Assembly: GCA_021802745.1 (NCBI GenBank)
Contig: JAJZRK010000115.1
Location: 1 to 10,482 of the forward strand
Length of the DNA: 10,482 nt
Reading direction: 5' to 3'
DNA from: a bacterium
GTDB taxonomy: Bacteria > Gemmatimonadota > Gemmatimonadetes > Gemmatimonadales > Gemmatimonadaceae
The notes under the pieces were generated by a model. The model worked only from the letters and a program-made list of their open reading frames with translations, did no database searches and was not told the origin of the DNA. Position numbers and translations under genes: made by a program. Positions 6,524 to 10,482 of the stretch are shown in pieces; position 1 is the stretch's first letter, and every line of letters begins with the position of its first letter.

Positions 6524-6550
6524 TCTTCGCGCCCTTCCTGCTTCGCGGTG
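6524..6550. repeat. Degenerate extra copy of the right repeat arm
   Basis: The stretch ending CTTCGCGGTG resembles the right arm core ending CTTCGTGGTG (6496-6505). A CCCTTC block lies upstream of both, with about one base of offset between the copies. It ends 4 bases before the map stop codon, so the whole map-glycosyltransferase spacer looks built from this module. Confidence 0.35.
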
Positions 6551-6554
6551 GCAG

Positions 6555-7307
6555 TTACAGCCGTGTCAGCACCCGCGGCCCGTCCTCCGTCACCGCCACC
6601 GTGTGCTCCGCGTGGCAGCTGCGCGTGCCGTCCAGCGTCACCACCGTCCACTTGTCCGACAGCGTGCGCGTCACCGGGCCGCCCACGTTCACCATCGGCT
6701 CGATGGCGATCGTCAGCCCCGCCTGCAGCCGCGTGCCGCGCCGCGGCTTGCCGTGGTTGGGCACCTGCGGGTCCTCGTGCGGCAGGTGGCCCACGCCGTG
6801 TCCCACGAGTTCGCGCACCACGCTGAAGCCGGCGCGCTCCACGACCGTCTGCACCGCGTGCCCGATGTCGCCGACGTAGTTGCCGGGCATCGCCTGCGCG
6901 ATCCCCGCGTCGAGCGCGCGCTCGGTGACGTCAATGAGGTGCAGGGTGCGGGGATCTACGGTTCCGACTGGGACGGTGATTGCAGCGTCCGTGAACATGC
7001 CCTGGTACTGCACGCCGACATCGAGCTTCACGATGTCACCCTCGGCGAGCAGGCGCTTGGGCGACGGAATGCCGTGCACGATCTCCTCGTTCACCGAGAT
7101 GCAGATCGCCCCCGGGAAGCCGTACAGCCCCTTGAACGCCGGTACGGCGCCGTCGTGGCTGCGGATGAAGTCCTCGGCGATCTTGTCGAGCGCGCCGGTG
7201 CTGATCCCCGGGCGCACCTGCATGCGCAGGTGCGCGTGCGCGAGGGCGAGAATCCGCCCTCCCGCCGCCATCGTCTCGATCTCGCGCGCGCTCTTCAGCT
7301 GGATCAA
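6555..7307 (-). CDS. map: Type I methionine aminopeptidase
   Basis: The enzyme removes the initiator methionine from nascent cytosolic proteins and is a two-metal pita-bread-fold hydrolase. The 250 residues are about the length of the E. coli enzyme. The five metal ligands are present at Asp96, Asp107, His170, Glu203 and Glu234, and catalytic His78 is in NEEIVHGI; each lies one position before its E. coli counterpart. It is a compact type Ia form, with no zinc-finger or SH3-binding N-terminal extension. The start is a TTG at 7307 whose bases overlap the adk stop as TTGA; the conserved start IQLKSAREIETM supports it over the internal ATG at codon 13. The 4-base overlap implies translational coupling with adk. 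No infA follows, unlike many spc operons. Confidence 0.97.
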   Translation of the reverse strand: MIQLKSAREIETMAAGGRILALAHAHLRMQVRPGISTGALDKIAEDFIRSHDGAVPAFKGLYGFPGAICISVNEEIVHGIPSPKRLLAEGDIVKLDVGVQYQGMFTDAAITVPVGTVDPRTLHLIDVTERALDAGIAQAMPGNYVGDIGHAVQTVVERAGFSVVRELVGHGVGHLPHEDPQVPNHGKPRRGTRLQAGLTIAIEPMVNVGGPVTRTLSDKWTVVTLDGTRSCHAEHTVAVTEDGPRVLTRL

Positions 7308-7951
7308 CGACCGACCGCCTTCAGCGCCCTCTCCTCGACCTCGGCGAAGGTCCCCGACGCATCAATCGCCGCGACGTTGCCGCCGTTGGCGCGATACCAC
7401 GCCACCACCGGCTCCGTCTGCGCCTTGTAGACGCGCAGGCGGTTGCGAATGGAGTCGGGCTCGTCGTCGGCGCGGCGCACCAGCGTCCCCTTCGGCGTCG
7501 CCGTGCACTCGGCGTGCGTTTCGCCCGGCTGGCGCCCCGCGAACGGCGTCTGGCAGGCCGCGCAGGTCGTGCGCGAACTCAGGCGCGCCACGAGCAGCTC
7601 GTCGGCAATCTCGAAGAGCAACACGACTCCCACGCGCTTGCCGATCTCGGCCGCGACGCGGGCGAGCCCCTCGGCCTGCGGCACCGTGCGCACCACGCCG
7701 TCGAGGACGACGCCCTTCGCCTGCTCCGGCGCGGACAGCGCGTCCTTCATGATGCCAAGGATGACGGGGTCGGGCACCAGGTCCCCGCGGTCCATGTACG
7801 CCTTGGCTTCGAGGCCGAGCCTGGTCCCCGCCTTCGCGGCGGCGCGCAGCACGTCCCCCGTAGAAATCTTGGGGACGCCGAGGGCAGCGGCGACCCGCTC
7901 CCCCTGCGTCCCCTTGCCTGAACCCGGTGGCCCGAGCAGGACAACGATCAT
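7304..7951 (-). CDS. adk: Adenylate kinase, with an unusual DGVVR motif and lid
   Basis: Adenylate kinase interconverts ATP + AMP and 2 ADP in the cytoplasm, and balances nucleotides for the growth-linked operon it sits in. The 215-residue product is a long-form (lid-containing) enzyme. The P-loop GPPGSGKGT is at 7-15, the AMP-binding STGDVLR at 30-36, and ADDEPDSIRNRL at 161-172. Two deviations stand out. The near-universal DGFPR reads DGVVR at 84-88, keeping Arg88 but losing the Phe-Pro pair. The lid has Cys130, Cys133 and Cys149, but the fourth zinc-ligand position is Thr152 rather than Cys or Asp. The flanking frame is clean, so sequencing error is unlikely. The ATG at 7951 follows the secY stop by 6 bases, with a G-run (7966-7961) as possible Shine-Dalgarno. 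The gene overlaps map by 4 bases. Confidence 0.96.
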   Translation of the reverse strand: MIVVLLGPPGSGKGTQGERVAAALGVPKISTGDVLRAAAKAGTRLGLEAKAYMDRGDLVPDPVILGIMKDALSAPEQAKGVVLDGVVRTVPQAEGLARVAAEIGKRVGVVLLFEIADELLVARLSSRTTCAACQTPFAGRQPGETHAECTATPKGTLVRRADDEPDSIRNRLRVYKAQTEPVVAWYRANGGNVAAIDASGTFAEVEERALKAVGR

Positions 7952-7957
7952 GAGGTC

Positions 7958-9301
7958 TTACCCCCCAGAGAAGATATCACCACTCGTCTGGCGTCCACGG
8001 AAGCGCACGCGCCCCTTCTTCATGAAGCCGTCGTACTTCCGCAGCAGGAGGTGCTGGTTCATCTGGGCGATCGTGTCGAGCGCCACGCCCACGACGATGA
8101 GCACCGACGTGCCGCCGAAACGGAACGGCACCGCCAACACGTCAGCGATCCACACCGGCAGCAGGGCAATGATGGTCAGGAAGAGCGCGCCCGGCAGCGT
8201 GATGCGGCTCACCACCTCATCAATATACTCGGCCGTCTTCGCGCCCGGCTTGATCCCCGGGATGAACCCGCCCTGCTTCTTCAGGTTCTCCGCGATGTCC
8301 ACCGGGTTGAAGATGATGGACGTGTAGAAGTACGTGAAGAACATGATCAGCACGGCGGAGAGCGCGAAGTAGAGCCACGTCCCCGGCGCGAACAGGTCCG
8401 AGAAGTCGCGCATCCGCTCGCTGCCGCTGAACTGGGCAATGGCGCCCGGCACGACGATCAGCGACTGCGCGAACACGATCGGCATCACGCCCGACGCGTT
8501 GATGCGCAGCGGGATGAAGTTGCGCGCGGCCTCGCGCATCCGCCCCCGCGCCATCGTGCGCTGCGGGATCTGGATGGCGATGCGGCGTGCGGCGAGCGTG
8601 ATCGCCACGACGCCGGCGACCACCGCGACCATCAGCGCGAGCAGCGCGACGAGCGCGAGCGGACTCAGCGAGCCGGTGCCGATGAAGTTGAACGTCTGCC
8701 ACGCACTGGGCCAGAAGCGCTCGATGATGGAGAAGAAGATCAGCAGCGAGGCGCCGTTGCCGAGGCCGCGCTCCGTGATCTGCTCGCCCAGCCACATGAC
8801 AAACATGGCGCCCGTCGTGAGGATCCAGGCCATCTCGAACTTGAAGCTCGCGCCCGGCATCGAGACCGCGCCCTGCACCGACTCGGTGAAGAGCGCGAAG
8901 CCCCACGCCTGCACCAGTGCGAGGGCGATGGTGGCGTAGCGCGTCCATTGCGTGATCTTCTTCCGGCCTTCCTCGTCCTTCTGCATCTTCTCGACCGTCG
9001 GCAGCACCGCGCCCGCGATCTGCGCGAAGATGGACGCCGAGATGTACGGCATGATGCCGAGGGCGAAAATCGTCGCCTTCGACAGGTTGCCGCCGACGAA
9101 CAGGTCGTAGAGACCGAGGAACCCACCGCCCTGCTGGCTCTGGAAGAAGTCCATCATCGCCACGACGTCAACGCCCGGGGCGGTGACGTGGCTGCCCACC
9201 CGGTAGATCAGGAGGCAGACGAACGTGAAGACGATCTTCTCCCAGAGCTCCGGCGTGCGATAGATGTTCGCCAGCGTTGCTGTGGGATTAGCCTGCGCCA
9301 T
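7958..9301 (-). CDS. secY: Preprotein translocase channel subunit SecY
   Basis: SecY is the central pore of the SecYEG translocon in the inner membrane, through which SecA or the ribosome drives protein export and membrane insertion. The 447 residues are close to E. coli SecY (443), and ten membrane segments are evident. Recognisable parts are ALGIMPYISASI (80-91), EEGRKKITQWTRYAT (110-124), the C4 loop QIPQRTMARG (244-253), LRINASGVMPIVFA (265-278), and the C5 loop FNPVDIAENLKKQGGFIPG (331-349). The usually Arg residue of the C5 GIRPG motif (E. coli Arg357) is Lys351 here. The ATG at 9301 overlaps the rplO stop as TAATG, and GAGG in the last rplO codons serves as Shine-Dalgarno. adk starts 6 bases downstream. 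Confidence 0.98.
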   Translation of the reverse strand: MAQANPTATLANIYRTPELWEKIVFTFVCLLIYRVGSHVTAPGVDVVAMMDFFQSQQGGGFLGLYDLFVGGNLSKATIFALGIMPYISASIFAQIAGAVLPTVEKMQKDEEGRKKITQWTRYATIALALVQAWGFALFTESVQGAVSMPGASFKFEMAWILTTGAMFVMWLGEQITERGLGNGASLLIFFSIIERFWPSAWQTFNFIGTGSLSPLALVALLALMVAVVAGVVAITLAARRIAIQIPQRTMARGRMREAARNFIPLRINASGVMPIVFAQSLIVVPGAIAQFSGSERMRDFSDLFAPGTWLYFALSAVLIMFFTYFYTSIIFNPVDIAENLKKQGGFIPGIKPGAKTAEYIDEVVSRITLPGALFLTIIALLPVWIADVLAVPFRFGGTSVLIVVGVALDTIAQMNQHLLLRKYDGFMKKGRVRFRGRQTSGDIFSGG

Positions 9302-9756
9302 TAGTCCTCGACCTTGCCGCCGGCGGCTTCGATTTTGGCCTTCGCCGCGGCGCTCACCTTGAGGCCGCGCACCGTCACCGCCCCGGTCAGCTCGCCGTTG
9401 GCGAGCACCTTGGCGGGACGATTCTTGGATGCAAGTCCCTTGGCCACGAGGGCCTCGAGCGTCACCTCGCCGCCCACGGCCGCCAGGTCGTCGAGCCCCA
9501 CCACCTGGTACGACACGCGGAACGGATTGGTGAAGCCGCGCTTCGGAATGCGGCGCGTCATCGGCATCTGGCCGCCCTCGAAATGCGGCTTGCCGCCGCC
9601 CGGGCCGTGGTGGCCGGAGCGCGCCTTGATGCCCTTGTGGCCCTTGCCCGACGTCTTGCCCGTGCCGGAGCCCGGACCGCGTCCCAGGCGCTTGCGGTCG
9701 CGATGCGACCCGGGCGCCGGGGCGAGGTTGCTGAGGGAGATCTTCTCGGTAGCCAT
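9301..9756 (-). CDS. rplO: 50S ribosomal protein L15 (uL15)
   Basis: L15 is a late-assembling large-subunit protein that binds 23S rRNA. The product is 151 residues from the chosen start, normal for the family. It shows the typical basic, glycine-rich N-terminal arm [18 protein letters not shown] (about 25-42), then [17 protein letters not shown], and the C-terminal domain ending [14 protein letters not shown]. Tandem ATGs occur at 9759 and 9756. The second is preferred because AGGAG (9766-9762) lies 5 bases before it but only 2 before the first; using the first would add one Met and overlap the rpmD stop as TAATG. The stop overlaps the secY ATG by one base. Confidence 0.97.
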   Translation of the reverse strand: MATEKISLSNLAPAPGSHRDRKRLGRGPGSGTGKTSGKGHKGIKARSGHHGPGGGKPHFEGGQMPMTRRIPKRGFTNPFRVSYQVVGLDDLAAVGGEVTLEALVAKGLASKNRPAKVLANGELTGAVTVRGLKVSAAAKAKIEAAGGKVED

Positions 9757-9758
9757 CA

Positions 9759-10010
9759 TTACTCCTGCACCGGCGTCACTTCAATGAGGTGACGCACGCG
9801 CTTGATCTGGCCGCGCAACGACGGCGAGTCCTGGTGCACCACCACGTCCTGGTGGTGGCGGAGGCCGAGCGCCTCCAGCGTCAGCCGCATCACCTTCGGC
9901 TGGCCGGAGCCGCTGCGCACCTGCTTGATCTGCACCTTGCCCTGGGTCAGGGTGTTCGGCGCGGTCTTCTTGGGTCCCCGTCCGGGGTGCCAAACGAATG
10001 TGCGCGGCAT
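9759..10010 (-). CDS. rpmD: 50S ribosomal protein L30 (uL30) with an N-terminal extension
   Basis: L30 is a small protein of the large subunit. Residues 25-83 are a normal bacterial L30: [23 protein letters not shown] and [14 protein letters not shown]. The open frame begins 24 residues earlier ([17 protein letters not shown]...), giving 83 residues against the usual 55-65. The ATG at 10010 overlaps the rpsE stop as TAATG, with AGGAG (10026-10022) 11 bases upstream. No internal ATG exists near residue 25; the only candidate is a GTG at residue 26, with just a weak AGGGC very close to it. The long form is therefore the better reading. The extension is basic and could be an rRNA-binding tail; I do not recognise it as a known domain. 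Confidence 0.92.
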   Translation of the reverse strand: MPRTFVWHPGRGPKKTAPNTLTQGKVQIKQVRSGSGQPKVMRLTLEALGLRHHQDVVVHQDSPSLRGQIKRVRHLIEVTPVQE

Positions 10011-10482
10011 TAGACGGTCTTCTCCTTGCCCTTCGCGCGCGACCGGTAGCCCAGCGACGAAGGCTCGACGCCGCGCTCCCGCGCGATCTGTTCCACCGTC
10101 GTGAGCGACGATAGCCCATCAATGGCCGCGCGCACGAGGTTGAATGGATTCGTGGATCCCAGCGACTTCGTCAGGATGTCGGTGATGCCGACGCACTCCA
10201 TGACGGCGCGCACCGCGCCACCCGCGATCACGCCCGACCCCGGCGCCGCCGGTTTCAGGAGGACCTTGGACGCCCCGTGCGCCCCGACGATCTCGTGGGG
10301 AATGGTCGCGCCCGTCATCGGGATCGCCACCATGTTGCGCCGCGCCGCCTCGACGGCCTTGCGCACCGCTTCCGACACTTCGTTGGCCTTGCCGCTCGCC
10401 ACGCCCACCTTCCCCTGCCCGTCGCCGACGGCGACCAGCGCGTTGAAGCTGAAGCGACGGCCGCCCTTCACGACCTTGGCCA
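10010..10482 (-). CDS. rpsE: 30S ribosomal protein S5 (uS5), 5' end beyond the window
   Basis: S5 is a small-subunit protein at the mRNA entry region that contributes to decoding accuracy. About 156 codons are visible; the true start lies past the right edge. The frame reads [20 protein letters not shown], so the GTG at 10471 is an internal valine, not a start. The conserved [13 protein letters not shown] and the dsRBD-like N-terminal half are present. The C-terminal half is also clear ([31 protein letters not shown]) and ends in a basic tail. The order rpsE-rpmD-rplO-secY-adk-map is that of the bacterial spc operon. The stop overlaps the rpmD ATG by one base. Confidence 0.97.
   Translation of the reverse strand, partial: AKVVKGGRRFSFNALVAVGDGQGKVGVASGKANEVSEAVRKAVEAARRNMVAIPMTGATIPHEIVGAHGASKVLLKPAAPGSGVIAGGAVRAVMECVGITDILTKSLGSTNPFNLVRAAIDGLSSLTTVEQIARERGVEPSSLGYRSRAKGKEKTV

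Noticed and set aside
6603..7752. Two overlapping plus-strand open frames opposite map and adk
   Set aside because: They are antisense to genes with all catalytic residues present, and have shadow composition.
8051..9304. 417-codon plus-strand open frame opposite secY
   Set aside because: It is an Arg/His/Asp-rich antisense shadow of secY, a typical GC-rich artefact.
10469..10471. GTG as the start of rpsE
   Set aside because: The frame continues to the window edge with the conserved [10 protein letters not shown], so this is an internal valine.

Overview
This 10.5 kb window is GC-rich (roughly two thirds G+C by eye), densely coded bacterial chromosome. The right half, read on the minus strand, is the distal part of a ribosomal spc-type operon: rpsE (cut by the window edge), rpmD, rplO, secY, adk, map. 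The left half carries metabolic and membrane genes: trpS on the minus strand, then an inositol-monophosphatase-family gene, ftcD (fused formiminotransferase-cyclodeaminase) and a YwaF-type membrane protein on the plus strand. A GT-C type membrane glycosyltransferase on the minus strand lies between the halves. The gene set, the GC-rich codon use and the style of the small proline-rich ORF at 4366 suggest a soil or freshwater phylum such as Gemmatimonadota. This is an impression from protein style, not a computed placement.

Layout: 1-57, first codons of an unidentified minus-strand gene. 95-1081, trpS. 1082-1104, a 23-base divergent spacer. 1105-1929, inositol-monophosphatase family. 1930-2058, a spacer of degenerate short C/A/T-rich repeats. 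2059-3582, ftcD. 3590-4354, YwaF-like membrane protein, closely coupled to ftcD. 4366-4604, probable remnant of a small gene. 4609-6303 (minus), glycosyltransferase. 6304-6554, a non-coding spacer dominated by a large imperfect inverted repeat with a nested terminator-like hairpin. 6555-10482 (minus), map, adk, secY, rplO, rpmD, rpsE, packed with 1-4 base overlaps or gaps of a few bases.

How the genes work together: the right-hand block makes ribosomal proteins S5, L30 and L15, the SecY translocon channel, adenylate kinase for nucleotide balance, and methionine aminopeptidase for N-terminal processing. It is a growth-coupled operon. Here map is not followed by infA/rpmJ/rpsM but by the inverted-repeat spacer and an unrelated gene, so the operon seems to end there. 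On the left, trpS and the phosphatase gene diverge from only 23 bases and neither has a visible Shine-Dalgarno, which suggests overlapping leaderless promoters.

I see no clear defence system, CRISPR array, transposase, integrase, tRNA or rRNA. The most interesting signals are: (1) the 6371-6518 inverted repeat, whose right arm can pair with either of two partners; (2) the 23-base bidirectional spacer; (3) a TrpRS with the exact cysteine spacing of the iron-sulfur type; (4) an adenylate kinase with an altered DGFPR motif and a three-Cys-plus-Thr lid; (5) an L30 with a 24-residue N-terminal extension.
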